From assembly GCA_001768565.1 (NCBI GenBank), contig MEOE01000016.1, positions 1-64,000 of the forward strand: DNA of 64,000 bases, read 5' to 3'. The notes under the pieces are model-generated. The model searched no databases. It was not told where the DNA came from and saw only the letters and a list, made by a program, of their open reading frames with translations. Source of the stretch: Bacteroidetes bacterium GWF2_33_16. Its GTDB lineage: Bacteria; Bacteroidota; Bacteroidia; Bacteroidales; UBA12077. The translations under genes were made by a program, and so were the position numbers. How positions within the stretch are numbered: the first letter of the stretch is position 1; each line of letters starts with the position of its first letter. Of this stretch, positions 1 to 8,731 are shown piece by piece.

Positions 1-781
1 CAATATTTCTGCTGCAAGTACTGCAAAAAGTGTTACTACATTAGCAACAACAATAAGCTATTGTGCATCAAAAGGTAGTAATGTTGCTTACGAATGGATT
101 GATTATGTTGCTTACGGTGGTATGACTAATACAACTGCTGCAAATGCAGGATACGGAAACTTTACTGCATCCAAAATTGCAACTGTTACCCTTGGAACCA
201 GCACAACAATTAATGTAAGTGCAGGATTCAAGAGCAGCGCATATACTGAATACTGGAGAGTATGGATTGACTGGAACCAAAATGGTACATTTGAAGCAAC
301 TGAACAAATGGTTGCCGGTTCATCAAGCAGTAGTGCAACATTATCATATTCATTTACAGTTCCTTCAACAGCATTACTTGGCTTAACAAGAATGAGAGTA
401 ACCATGAAATACAATGCTGCTCCAACTTCTTGTGAAACATTCAGCTATGGTGAAGTAGAAGACTATACTGTAAATGTTGTTGATGCTGCAATGATAAATT
501 TATCAAATGAAACTCCAATTGCAGAGATCCTTGGTAATGAAGAAAGCACACAACTAACTATCTGGCCAAATCCTGCTGTTGAATATATCACTGTTGGTAT
601 AAATAACGGAACCAGATATGGCAAGGTTTATATCTACAACCTAACCGGAACACTTGTTAAATCGGCCGATATTGAAGGAAGCGATAAAGAAATTAGCATT
701 TCTGAACTTCCTGCTGGAATGTATATAATTTCAGTTGATGATGAAAAAGAAAAACTGGTAAAACAGTTTATTAAGAAATAG
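1..781 (+). CDS. C-terminal part of a secreted GEVED-domain protein with T9SS type A sorting signal
   Basis: The reading frame is open from base 2, so the gene begins upstream of the window; the first internal ATG at 122 is not the start. The visible 259 residues open with YCASKGSNVAYEWIDYV and close their first domain with GEVEDYTV, the two hallmarks of the GEVED beta-sandwich domain found in secreted Bacteroidota proteases, adhesins and hydrolases. After a linker, the last ~75 residues (starting near LTIWPNPAVEYITV and ending LVKQFIKK) match a type A T9SS sorting domain, which directs export across the outer membrane and is then cleaved. The catalytic or binding part lies outside the window, so the overall function cannot be given. 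A strong hairpin terminator follows 16 bases downstream. Confidence 0.85.
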   Translation, partial: NISAASTAKSVTTLATTISYCASKGSNVAYEWIDYVAYGGMTNTTAANAGYGNFTASKIATVTLGTSTTINVSAGFKSSAYTEYWRVWIDWNQNGTFEATEQMVAGSSSSSATLSYSFTVPSTALLGLTRMRVTMKYNAAPTSCETFSYGEVEDYTVNVVDAAMINLSNETPIAEILGNEESTQLTIWPNPAVEYITVGINNGTRYGKVYIYNLTGTLVKSADIEGSDKEISISELPAGMYIISVDDEKEKLVKQFIKK

Positions 782-797
782 CTTGTCTTTTCTTTAT

Positions 798-835
798 AAT
801 CCCTACGATGAATTTTAATTCTCGTAGGGATTTTT
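798..835 (+). terminator. Rho-independent terminator
   Basis: Perfect 9-bp stem TCCCTACGA (800-808) / TCGTAGGGA (822-830) with a T run at 831-835. It lies between convergent genes; the plus-strand reading has the better T tract and ends the GEVED-protein gene. It may act in both directions. Confidence 0.8.
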
Positions 836-840
836 ATTGC

Positions 841-1536
841 TCAAAATCCTATTGCAAACTCAACTGTTTTTTCAGCATGAATTTGAGTGGTATCAAAAAC
901 AGGAACAGAACAATCCTCCTGCTGAATAAGCAAAGGTATTTCGGTACAACCTAAAATTACTCCCTCCGCTCCTCTTTTAATGAGTCGTTTTATTACTTGT
1001 TTATAGATTTCTTTTGATGATTGTTTTATCTCACCCAACACCAGTTCATTGTAAATGATATCATGCACTTGTTCAAGGTCGTTACCTTCGGGAATAACTA
1101 CTTCAATTCCATGTTTTTCAACTAACCTTCCTTTGTAAAAATCCTGCTCCATGGTAAAACGGGTTCCAAGCAATGCCACTTTTTTAATCCCCCTTGCCTT
1201 AATTACTTCAGCAGTAGCATCAGCAATATGGACAATCGGAATAGAAATGTTTCTTTCAATATCAGGAACCATTTTATGCATGGTGTTTGTGCAAATGGTA
1301 AGCATTTCGGCTCCACCATGTTCAATTTTCTTGGCTGCATCAATCATTATGCGGGTAAGCTCCTCCCAGTGACCTTCGAATTGCAGTTTCTTAATAATAT
1401 CAAAGTCGACTGAGTACATAACACATTCACACGAATGATGTCCACCCAGTTTTTCTTTCACTTTTTCGTTAACAATTTTGTAATACACAAGCGATGATTC
1501 CCAGCTCATCCCTCCCAGCAAGCCTATGATTTTCAT
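841..1536 (-). CDS. Aspartate/glutamate racemase family protein
   Basis: A 231-residue cytoplasmic protein of the PLP-independent Asp/Glu racemase family. The N-terminal GLLGGMSWESS is the signature of the aspartate racemase (YgeA/RacD-like) branch. The two catalytic cysteines are both present: C82 in ICTNTMHKM and C197 in ILGCTEIPLL; these act as the acid/base pair that inverts the alpha carbon. Length is normal. It is monocistronic, divergent from the gene at 1662 and convergent with the GEVED gene. Substrate cannot be read from sequence: aspartate, glutamate or a broad-specificity amino-acid racemase are all possible. Confidence 0.85.
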   Translation of the reverse strand: MKIIGLLGGMSWESSLVYYKIVNEKVKEKLGGHHSCECVMYSVDFDIIKKLQFEGHWEELTRIMIDAAKKIEHGGAEMLTICTNTMHKMVPDIERNISIPIVHIADATAEVIKARGIKKVALLGTRFTMEQDFYKGRLVEKHGIEVVIPEGNDLEQVHDIIYNELVLGEIKQSSKEIYKQVIKRLIKRGAEGVILGCTEIPLLIQQEDCSVPVFDTTQIHAEKTVEFAIGF

Positions 1537-1609
1537 AATTTTTCAACTTAACAGGATAATTGCCTAAAAGTAGTTCAAATAAAATAAAATATTGCTATCT
1601 GTTTAACCA

Positions 1610-1638
1610 TTTGGTAACTAACAAATAAACTACCTTTG
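1610..1638 (+). promoter_or_regulatory. Bacteroidota-type promoter
   Basis: A -33 TTTG at 1610-1613 and a -7 box TACCTTTG at 1631-1638 (consensus TAnnTTTG), spacer 17. It sits 24 bases before the GTG start of the nuclease-like gene at 1662. Confidence 0.6.
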
Positions 1639-1661
1639 TATCATCATCAAATACTACCATT

Positions 1662-2774
1662 GTGAAAAAGCAATTAATACGTATTACAGGAATAATTATT
1701 TTATCATTTGTTTTAATAAGCTGGGGTGGAACAGGCCATTACAAAATAAACTATGCAACATCCTTGTCTTTTAACCAGGAAATGAGTCAGTTTTACTCAT
1801 GGACAAATACTCTGGCCAGTCATGCTTCTGATGCCGACAGTCGTAAATCCTGGGATTCATCAGAATCTCCTAAACATTATATTGATATTGATAATTATTC
1901 TGAGTTTATCTCATCAGGAATTATTCCTCAAACATTAAGTGGAGCTATTGCAGCGCATGGAAGTAGTTTTGTTTACGATAACGGGATTTTACCATGGGCC
2001 ACTATTACAGCTTTTGACTCGTTAAAAAGCTGTTTTCAGAGAAAAGACTGGAACAAAGCTGTACTTTTTGCTTCCGACCTTGGGCATTATGTTGCCGACG
2101 GACACATGCCTCTTCATATCACAAGAAACTATAATGGATATGATACTGATAATGACGGGATTCACTCACGCTTCGAATCAACAATGATTAACTCCTACAT
2201 TTCGCAAATTACCTATTCAGGCGATAACATTTCATTAATTAACAATGTAAATCAATATATTTTCGATTATATATATGCAAATTATCCTTATGTTGATTCG
2301 GTTATAGCAGCCGATAATTATGCAAAAAGTATTTCGAGTGATTATTCATCAACCGAATATAAAACAGCTCTTTGGAATAAATCAAAACTATATTCTATAA
2401 AGTTATTTAAAGATGCTTCGCATGCATTGGCAGAACTTATTTACACCGCCTGGATTGCAGCAGGAAGTCCTTCAATGACAGCAACAAGAATTGAGACTCC
2501 AATTGCTGAATCGGCAATAACATTAGAGCAAAATTATCCGAATCCATTTTCGGAGTCAACAACAATACAGTTTGCTGTAAAAGAAAACTCACCCGTTCTT
2601 TTACAGATAAAAGACATTCAAGGTAGAACAATATCAACACTTATAAATGATTATACCACAACAGGAACCTATAAATTTGATATTAGCGCTGATTTATTTT
2701 TAAACGGAATCTATTACATTATGCTTGATACAGAATTAGAGCATCAAGTAAAAACGATGATCGTATTGAAATAG
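1662..2774 (+). CDS. Secreted S1/P1-nuclease / zinc-dependent phospholipase C-like protein with T9SS signal
   Basis: 370 residues starting with GTG, placed 24 bases after a good promoter. A signal peptide (1-20) would expose Trp21 as the mature N-terminus, as in S1/P1 nucleases and phospholipase C, where the N-terminal Trp ligates a zinc. Further zinc-ligand-like elements follow in family order: GH (H26), ASDADS, HYIDID, HYVADGHMPLH and HSRFES. The protein should therefore be a phosphodiesterase acting on nucleic acid or phospholipid, but which one is not decidable. From about residue 288 (LEQNYPNPFSESTTIQF) to the end is a type A T9SS sorting domain, so the enzyme is exported or surface-attached. 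The two halves are typical, the fusion less so. Confidence 0.8.
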   Translation: MKKQLIRITGIIILSFVLISWGGTGHYKINYATSLSFNQEMSQFYSWTNTLASHASDADSRKSWDSSESPKHYIDIDNYSEFISSGIIPQTLSGAIAAHGSSFVYDNGILPWATITAFDSLKSCFQRKDWNKAVLFASDLGHYVADGHMPLHITRNYNGYDTDNDGIHSRFESTMINSYISQITYSGDNISLINNVNQYIFDYIYANYPYVDSVIAADNYAKSISSDYSSTEYKTALWNKSKLYSIKLFKDASHALAELIYTAWIAAGSPSMTATRIETPIAESAITLEQNYPNPFSESTTIQFAVKENSPVLLQIKDIQGRTISTLINDYTTTGTYKFDISADLFLNGIYYIMLDTELEHQVKTMIVLK

Positions 2775-3001
2775 AATTAAGCCATACAAAAGTAAGTTGT
2801 ATTTATAAGGACTTGGTTGCGATTTGCTGAGAATTATACTAAACAAAACACCAAACAGATATGTATTCCCAGCAATTATGACACAAAATTGAATATATTG
2901 GCCATGTTGGTTTTTGACGTACAAAAAAATGATTCCTTTCGATATAAAACTTTTCAAAAAAAACCTTAGATTTAGCTTTTTGTTTTAGAAACTTAAGAAT
3001 C

Positions 3002-5011
3002 ATGAAATTTCGATCTTTATTCCCATCTATTATTGTATTGATTTTTATATCCATTTCTGTTTTCTCAAGTAATATACAGGTAGAAAAAGGTATTCTTGAT
3101 CTGAGCATTGTTGATATTGAAAAATCACGGAGCATAAAATTACAAGGTGATTGCGAGTTTTACTGGAATAAATTATTGGAACCAAAAGATTTTCAGACCC
3201 AGAATCAAAATCTGGAGCCAGCATTTGTTAAGATTCCTAAATCATGGACCACTTACACAGTAAAGAATACCAAACTAACAAATGAGGGTTATGCAACCTA
3301 TCGGATTATAATAAAAAAACTACCTGATACAAAAAGAACAATCTATGGTTTAAAAGTATCTTCTGTTTTTTCTAATTATAAGCTATGGGTTAATGGCGAA
3401 TTATTAAACGAAACAGGGAAGGTTGGTACACTAAAAAATAATTCGATTCCACAATTTAAATACCAGGATATCGCATTTATTCTTGACCCAGAGAAAGGAC
3501 CAACAGACAAAATCGAGATTATTTTTCAAATTTCGAATTTTTCACATCAAAGAGCCGGCTTACAAAAACCCATATTTTTTGGCACCTTCGAAAATCTAAA
3601 GGCAGATTCACGATGGATGGACATCCTTAATCTTATAATCATTGGGATTATTTTGATTATTGGTATTAATCATCTTAATATGTATTTTTTCCGTCGTAAT
3701 GATATTTCCAATCTTTACTTCAGCATTGTTTGTATTGTAATGATTTTAAGAAATATCTCTACTGAGGATAGGATTATTACTTATATTTTCCCGAATATAA
3801 ACTGGGAATTACTTGTTAAACTTGATAATTTCTCTGGATTTGGTACCATTCCTCTTTTCGCCCTATTCTTTTACAGTTTATTTAAAGATGATTTTCCGAA
3901 AATAATTAAAGACATCCTGATAGGCTTTGGAATATTTGTTACTCTGCTCGTTTTTGCAACTCCTGCCAATTTCTATGGAAGATTCAGAACCTTTTTTGAA
4001 TTATATATTCTGATTGGTGGATTGTATGTTACTTTTGGTGTTTTATTGGTAGCTGCTCTGCGAAAAAGAGAAACTGCACTATTTACTTTTATAGGTATGT
4101 TTATTCTTTACGCTACAGCCATTAATGATGTATTAAGCAGTATGGGGATTATTCAGACTGCATATTTTGCTCCTTATGGACTTGTTACATTTATGGTTAT
4201 CCAATCGATTACAATTACTCACAAGTCGGCAAAAGCTATTAATCAGAACGAACATTTAAGCGATCAACTTAAAGAAGAAAAAGAGAATCTTGAAAAAAAC
4301 ATTTACGAACGTACTAAAGAATTGCAATCGCAACATGAAGTATTAATTCTACATCAGCAAAAAGAAAAACAACAAAACTGGATAAATACAGGAATTGCCC
4401 AAATAAACGACATTCTTGCAGATAACAAGAATGATTTTACAAAATTAAGTGACAAGGTTTTATCAAATCTGGTTAAATATATTGGTGCACAGTTTGGTGT
4501 TTTATATGTTCTAAACCAATTTGATACAAAAGAGCCCTATCTTGAGCTGATATCTGATTTTGGATGTACAAAGGATGTTCGCGAAAATAAGTTGAAAGTT
4601 TACACAAACACAGGAATGCTTGGTGCTGCATTTACCGAAAACAGAGTAATGATTATTACAGATATTCCTGAAAATTACATTAAAATAAAATCCGGACTAG
4701 GTGAAGCAAAACCAAAATCACTAATTATTGTTCCTTTAAGTATAGAAGACAATGTATTTGGGATGATCGAGATTGCAGGATTTAAAGCATTTACTGAAAT
4801 TGAAACCGATTTTGTAAAACGCATTGCTCTAAATATTGCTTCGCAATTAAACAATACTCGAATGAATGAAAGAAACCTTCAGCTTATAGAAAAATATAAA
4901 GAGCAGGAACTCATTATGAGCGAAAAGGAAGAAGAAATGCGCCAGAATTTCGAAGAACTCAGGTTAATGCGTGAGGAATATGAAAAACTCACTGGCACTG
5001 AAATGAATTAG
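3002..5011 (+). CDS. 7TMR-DISM-type membrane sensor with C-terminal GAF domain
   Basis: 669 residues. A signal peptide (1-22) is followed by a ~190-residue beta-rich periplasmic domain resembling the galactose-binding-like DISMED2 module (WVNGELLNETGKVG, then ends IFFGTFENL). About seven hydrophobic segments follow (residues ~205-405), characteristic of 7TMR-DISM receptors. Next come a coiled coil (EKENLEKNIYERTKELQSQ), a GAF domain (about 455-620; TGMLGAAFTENRVMIITD, PKSLIIVPLSI) and a second coiled coil ending in the C-terminus. No histidine kinase, GGDEF or phosphatase domain is present, so the output must lie in a partner protein or in the coiled coil. It is monocistronic with no adjacent response regulator. 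Ligand unknown; a carbohydrate is plausible from the family. Confidence 0.8.
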   Translation: MKFRSLFPSIIVLIFISISVFSSNIQVEKGILDLSIVDIEKSRSIKLQGDCEFYWNKLLEPKDFQTQNQNLEPAFVKIPKSWTTYTVKNTKLTNEGYATYRIIIKKLPDTKRTIYGLKVSSVFSNYKLWVNGELLNETGKVGTLKNNSIPQFKYQDIAFILDPEKGPTDKIEIIFQISNFSHQRAGLQKPIFFGTFENLKADSRWMDILNLIIIGIILIIGINHLNMYFFRRNDISNLYFSIVCIVMILRNISTEDRIITYIFPNINWELLVKLDNFSGFGTIPLFALFFYSLFKDDFPKIIKDILIGFGIFVTLLVFATPANFYGRFRTFFELYILIGGLYVTFGVLLVAALRKRETALFTFIGMFILYATAINDVLSSMGIIQTAYFAPYGLVTFMVIQSITITHKSAKAINQNEHLSDQLKEEKENLEKNIYERTKELQSQHEVLILHQQKEKQQNWINTGIAQINDILADNKNDFTKLSDKVLSNLVKYIGAQFGVLYVLNQFDTKEPYLELISDFGCTKDVRENKLKVYTNTGMLGAAFTENRVMIITDIPENYIKIKSGLGEAKPKSLIIVPLSIEDNVFGMIEIAGFKAFTEIETDFVKRIALNIASQLNNTRMNERNLQLIEKYKEQELIMSEKEEEMRQNFEELRLMREEYEKLTGTEMN

Positions 5012-5208
5012 AATATCAATTTTGACCTATTTAATTATTGCACATATATTGTTTACTTCAATTTCTATTTATATTTTACTTATCTCTTCTTATATAAGAC
5101 TTATTTAAATCATCATTTTAAAATGACAAAACTTCAATTTATACCTATTTAATATAGATTGAAAATTCAATAAATTTACTATTCAGCTTTATTTAAAATC
5201 TTCGTCAG

Positions 5209-5240
5209 GATAAAAATTCATTTCATCAAGAATTTTTATC
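5209..5240. repeat. Perfect 11-bp inverted repeat upstream of lipoprotein gene
   Basis: GATAAAAATTC (5209-5219) and GAATTTTTATC (5230-5240) enclose a 10-base loop. There is no T tract after it, so it is not a simple terminator. It lies about 90 bases before the lipoprotein start and could be an operator or an mRNA leader stem. Confidence 0.55.
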
Positions 5241-5317
5241 ATTTCATGGAATAATACGATGAAAATTTTGTAAAAGACAAATCTGTGCTTATTTTTACTA
5301 AGTCTAAATAAAAATAA

Positions 5318-5323
5318 AAGGAG
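5318..5323 (+). promoter_or_regulatory. Strong Shine-Dalgarno sequence
   Basis: AAGGAG lies 7 bases before the ATG at 5331. Most genes here lack a recognisable Shine-Dalgarno, as is usual in Bacteroidota, so this fixes the start and suggests high translation. Confidence 0.6.
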
Positions 5324-5330
5324 ATAAAAA

Positions 5331-6401
5331 ATGAAAACAAAATTTGGATTTAATAAACTAGTTTTAGTTCTGGTCCTTTTCGTAGGATCTTTATCGTTCA
5401 TTTCATGTAACGAAACATTGGTAGGTGAAGAACCTATTCTTGAACAAGAATCAACTTTTAGCTTAACAAATGAGGTTGGATTAGAACCATCAAGTCCTTA
5501 TTGTGGTGAAGCTACCTATACTCTTTGGGCTGGTCAAACAATTGATGCAGGAACACTTACAGTTGCAAATGACGAAACCAATCTTTATGTTACTTACACA
5601 ACTACAGGTGTATTCGGAACTTTGCATTTATGGGTAGGTACTGATTTAACATTATTACCAAAGAATAATTCAGGAACCCCAATACCTGGGCAATTTCCAT
5701 ATCATTATGATGCAACTGGTTTGAGTTCGTACACATACATAATTCCTTTGTCATCAATTTCTTTCTACAACACTTGTGGAGATATTATTCATGTAGTTGC
5801 ACATGCTGAAGTATCAATAAATGGTGGAAACGAAACAGCATTTGGTGGTAATATTTCAGGAACAGGAACTAATCGTTGGTACTATTATGCAAGTTATACA
5901 ACAGCTTGCTGCGAAGTAACTCCTCCTCCATCAAGTGAGAAATTAGGAACTGCCTTTGCTAAAGGTGGATATGTTTTCACAACTGATAAAAAATCAAATC
6001 CTGAAAAACTCCCATCATTGAATTTAACTAAAAACCGTTGGGGTTGGGCTATAAACTTAGCTTCTGCAGGAACTTACACTTATGATCTTTGGGTTGGTGC
6101 AGGTTTAAATTATACATCAAAAGGATTACTAGTTGGTGATGTTGTGGTTGATTTCACAGGTACGCAAGCTACAATAACCTATAACTTAGACTTTGGCTAT
6201 TCTATAGAAGAAGCTCATGTTTATGCAGGTGATTTCAGGCCAACAACTCTTGCTCCAGGACAATATGGAAATACAGGTTATTTCAATCCATTTGCTACAA
6301 CTCATTCAGTTACAATTGATGTAACCGATACAAATGGTGATGGCGTTTGGATTATTGCCCACGCTGTTGCATATGGAGTTGGTGTGGTAAATGCTCAATA
6401 A
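5331..6401 (+). CDS. Lipoprotein with two tandem beta-sandwich-like domains, function unknown
   Basis: 356 residues with a lipoprotein signal peptide (FISC, Cys26 as lipidation site). The mature part contains two related modules: domain 1 (about 57-200) with LHLWVGTDL, PIPGQFPY, HVVAHAEV and a Cys-rich end (TACCEV), and domain 2 (about 205-356) with YDLWVGAGL, APGQYGNTGYFNP and WIIAHAVAYG. The LWVG / PGQ(F/Y) / AHA elements recur in the same order in each, so the gene probably arose by internal duplication. A proline hinge (TPPPSS) joins the two. I recognise the module from secreted bacterial proteins but know no function for it. It is transcribed alone: own ribosome site, strong terminator 20 bases downstream. 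Likely an abundant surface lipoprotein. Confidence 0.75.
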   Translation: MKTKFGFNKLVLVLVLFVGSLSFISCNETLVGEEPILEQESTFSLTNEVGLEPSSPYCGEATYTLWAGQTIDAGTLTVANDETNLYVTYTTTGVFGTLHLWVGTDLTLLPKNNSGTPIPGQFPYHYDATGLSSYTYIIPLSSISFYNTCGDIIHVVAHAEVSINGGNETAFGGNISGTGTNRWYYYASYTTACCEVTPPPSSEKLGTAFAKGGYVFTTDKKSNPEKLPSLNLTKNRWGWAINLASAGTYTYDLWVGAGLNYTSKGLLVGDVVVDFTGTQATITYNLDFGYSIEEAHVYAGDFRPTTLAPGQYGNTGYFNPFATTHSVTIDVTDTNGDGVWIIAHAVAYGVGVVNAQ

Positions 6402-6421
6402 ATTTTAGGTTTTTAATAAAA

Positions 6422-6456
6422 AAGAAGCTGCCTCAAAAAAGGCAGCTTCTTTTTTA
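6422..6456 (+). terminator. Rho-independent terminator
   Basis: Stem AAGAAGCTGCC (6422-6432) / GGCAGCTTCTT (6441-6451), an 11-bp perfect helix with an A-rich 8-base loop and a T tract. A near-copy ends the susD gene at 58284-58320. Confidence 0.9.
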
Positions 6457-6472
6457 ATATTATAATAAGTTT

Positions 6473-6480
6473 TACCTTTG
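6473..6480 (+). promoter_or_regulatory. Bacteroidota-type -7 promoter element
   Basis: TACCTTTG matches TAnnTTTG exactly, 45 bases before the GTG start of the M3 peptidase gene. No clear -33 TTTG. Confidence 0.5.
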
Positions 6481-6525
6481 ATTTTCAATTTAAATTCATA
6501 AGTAATAACTCATAAATATCTAATC

Positions 6526-8619
6526 GTGAAAAAAAAAACATTAATGATGTTCGCAGTAGGTTTACTTCTAGCATCGTGTACCCCAAAAACAGAAAATATG
6601 GAGAATCCATTATTGAGCGAATTTAATACTCCACATGGAGTTCCGCCTTTCGAGTTAATAAAAGTAGAACATTTTGTACCTGCATATACTGAAGCAATAA
6701 AACAAAATGCAGAAGAAATTGACGCGATTGTTGCAAATACAGAAGTTCCAACATTCGAGAACACCATTGAAGCTCTGGAATTTAGCGGCAAGTTACTAAC
6801 CAAAGTGAATGCCACTTTCACAAACCTTAATCAGTCGTTAACAAGCGACGAAATGCAGAAAGTTGCACAAGATGTAGCTCCAATGCTTACCCAACACTAC
6901 GATAATATTGCATTAAATGCTGAGCTTTTCAAACGGTTTAAAGCTGTTTATGATCAAAAAGAACAACTTACCTTAACTCCGGAACAAAATCGTTTACTTG
7001 AAGTTAGTTATAAAAATTTCGAACGTGGAGGCGCTAATCTCGATTCTACCAAACAGGCAAGATTAAGAGAAATTAACGGGGAACTTGCTACCTTGAATTT
7101 AAAATTTGGTGAAAACGTACTTGCCGAAACCAATAGCTACAAAATGATTATTGATAATGAAGCTGATTTGGCAGGATTACCCGAAGCAGTAAAACAAGCT
7201 GCCGCTGATGCAGCCAAAGCTGACAGCATGGAAGGCAAATGGATTTTTACAACCCAGAAACCAAGCATGCTTCCATTCCTGACTTATGCTGAAAATCGCG
7301 AATTACGTCAGAAATTGCACACTGCTTATATAATGCGTGGTGATAATAACAATGAGTACGACAATAAAAAAATATTATCGAGAATTGCTGCTCTAAGTGC
7401 AGAAAAAGCGCAATTATTCGGATTTAATAATTATGCTGAATATGTGCTAGATGTAAATATGGCTAAAAATTCGGAAACCGTTTTTGCATTTCTAAACAAA
7501 GTAATGGTTGCTGTATTGCCAATTGCAAAAAAAGAAGCCGTTGAATTACAAAAAATGATCGACAAAGAAGGTGGCAAGTTTAAGCTGGCTCATTGGGATT
7601 GGTGGTATTACTCAGAGAAACTTCGTAAAGAAAAATATGATCTTGACGAAGAAATGCTTCGCCCTTATTTTGAGAAAAACAATGTTCGCAATGGTGCTTT
7701 CGAAGTAGCAACTAGATTATGGGGAATAAAATTTGTTGAACGTACTGATGTACCTAAATATCATCCCGATGTTGAAGTTTTCGAAGTTCAAAATCCAGAT
7801 GGATCATTCTTAGGAATTTTATATATGGATTGGTATCCACGCACAAGCAAAGTTAGTGGTGCATGGATGGATGAATACCGCAGACAATCAGAAGGTGTTG
7901 ATCCTATTATAACCACAAATTTCAATTTTTCGGCTCCATCTGGTGATAAACCTGCATTATTCACTTTCGACGAAGTTTCAACAACTTTCCACGAATTTGG
8001 ACATGCATTACACGGATTGCTATCTAATTGCAAATACCATTCATTGGCTGCTACAAATGTTGCCCGCGACTTTGTAGAATTGCCATCGCAAATAATGGAA
8101 AACTGGGCATCGGAACCTGAAGTATTAAAAATGTATGCAAAACATTACCAAACTGGTGAAGTTATTCCACAAGAATTAATTGACAAGATTACAAAAAGTG
8201 GTTTATTCAATAAAGGATTTACTGTTTTGGAATATACATCAGCTGCATTGTTAGATATGTATTGGTACACATTAAACGAACCAGTTGAAAAAGATGCAAC
8301 CCAATTCGAAAATGAAATAATGACTAAAATAGGTATGATTCCTGAAATCGTTGTTCGTTATCGCAGCCCTTATTTTGGTCATATTTTTGGTGGTGGTTAC
8401 TCATCAGGATATTATAGCTACCAATGGGCACAAGTACTGGATGCAGATGCTTTCAGTGTTTTCAAAGAAAAAGGATTATTCGATCAGGAAACTGCAAAAT
8501 CATTGCGCGATAATATTCTCTCGAGAGGAAATACCGAACCTGCAATGGATCTATATAAAAAATACCGAGGCATGGAACCTCAACTTGATGCATTCTTAGA
8601 AAGAAGCGGATTGAAATAA
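6526..8619 (+). CDS. dcp: M3-family peptidyl-dipeptidase Dcp-like lipoprotein
   Basis: 697 residues, GTG start. The N-terminus carries a lipobox (LLASC, Cys18), so this form is anchored in the envelope, unlike cytoplasmic Dcp of enterobacteria. The zinc site is clear: HEFGHALHG (H489, E490, H493) with a third ligand Glu downstream (FVELPSQIMENW). The remainder (KVEHFVPAYTEAIK at the start, YRSPYFGHIFGGGYSSGYYSY near the end) is typical of the Dcp/oligopeptidase A branch of family M3. Length matches the family. It removes dipeptides from the C-termini of oligopeptides, so it probably helps turn periplasmic peptides into nutrients. Monocistronic, with its own promoter and terminator. Whether it is Dcp or another M3 subfamily is judged from overall similarity. 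Confidence 0.9.
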   Translation: MKKKTLMMFAVGLLLASCTPKTENMENPLLSEFNTPHGVPPFELIKVEHFVPAYTEAIKQNAEEIDAIVANTEVPTFENTIEALEFSGKLLTKVNATFTNLNQSLTSDEMQKVAQDVAPMLTQHYDNIALNAELFKRFKAVYDQKEQLTLTPEQNRLLEVSYKNFERGGANLDSTKQARLREINGELATLNLKFGENVLAETNSYKMIIDNEADLAGLPEAVKQAAADAAKADSMEGKWIFTTQKPSMLPFLTYAENRELRQKLHTAYIMRGDNNNEYDNKKILSRIAALSAEKAQLFGFNNYAEYVLDVNMAKNSETVFAFLNKVMVAVLPIAKKEAVELQKMIDKEGGKFKLAHWDWWYYSEKLRKEKYDLDEEMLRPYFEKNNVRNGAFEVATRLWGIKFVERTDVPKYHPDVEVFEVQNPDGSFLGILYMDWYPRTSKVSGAWMDEYRRQSEGVDPIITTNFNFSAPSGDKPALFTFDEVSTTFHEFGHALHGLLSNCKYHSLAATNVARDFVELPSQIMENWASEPEVLKMYAKHYQTGEVIPQELIDKITKSGLFNKGFTVLEYTSAALLDMYWYTLNEPVEKDATQFENEIMTKIGMIPEIVVRYRSPYFGHIFGGGYSSGYYSYQWAQVLDADAFSVFKEKGLFDQETAKSLRDNILSRGNTEPAMDLYKKYRGMEPQLDAFLERSGLK

Positions 8620-8640
8620 TAAATATTAAATTCTGTAAGG

Positions 8641-8668
8641 CGGGAGGAACTATTTTCTCCCGTTTTTT
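8641..8668 (+). terminator. Rho-independent terminator
   Basis: CGGGAG (8641-8646) / CTCCCG (8657-8662) followed by six T residues; ends the dcp-like gene. Confidence 0.8.
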
Positions 8669-8731
8669 ATTTTAGTAAACGCAGCTTAATATTCAATAAA
8701 TCCATCTATTAAAAAATCTATCTTAAAAAGG

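Larger units (their letters stand above)
5012..5330. other. Intergenic leader region, AT-rich
   Basis: 319 bases without a supported gene. It holds the inverted repeat at 5209-5240 and a strong ribosome binding site at 5318-5323. No exact TAnnTTTG promoter box stands out. A minus-strand frame at 5189-5401 runs antisense into the lipoprotein gene and has no credible protein character. Confidence 0.5.

Noticed and set aside
2839-3135. 98-residue minus-strand frame across the 2775-3001 gap
   Set aside because: Overlaps the start of the 7TM sensor and has an atypical composition; no ribosome site or family.
5189-5401. 70-residue minus-strand frame over the lipoprotein start
   Set aside because: Antisense to the signal peptide; hydrophobicity is a reflection of the real gene.
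6510-6821. 103-residue minus-strand frame over the start of the dcp-like gene
   Set aside because: Antisense shadow; the plus strand has lipobox, family motifs and promoter.
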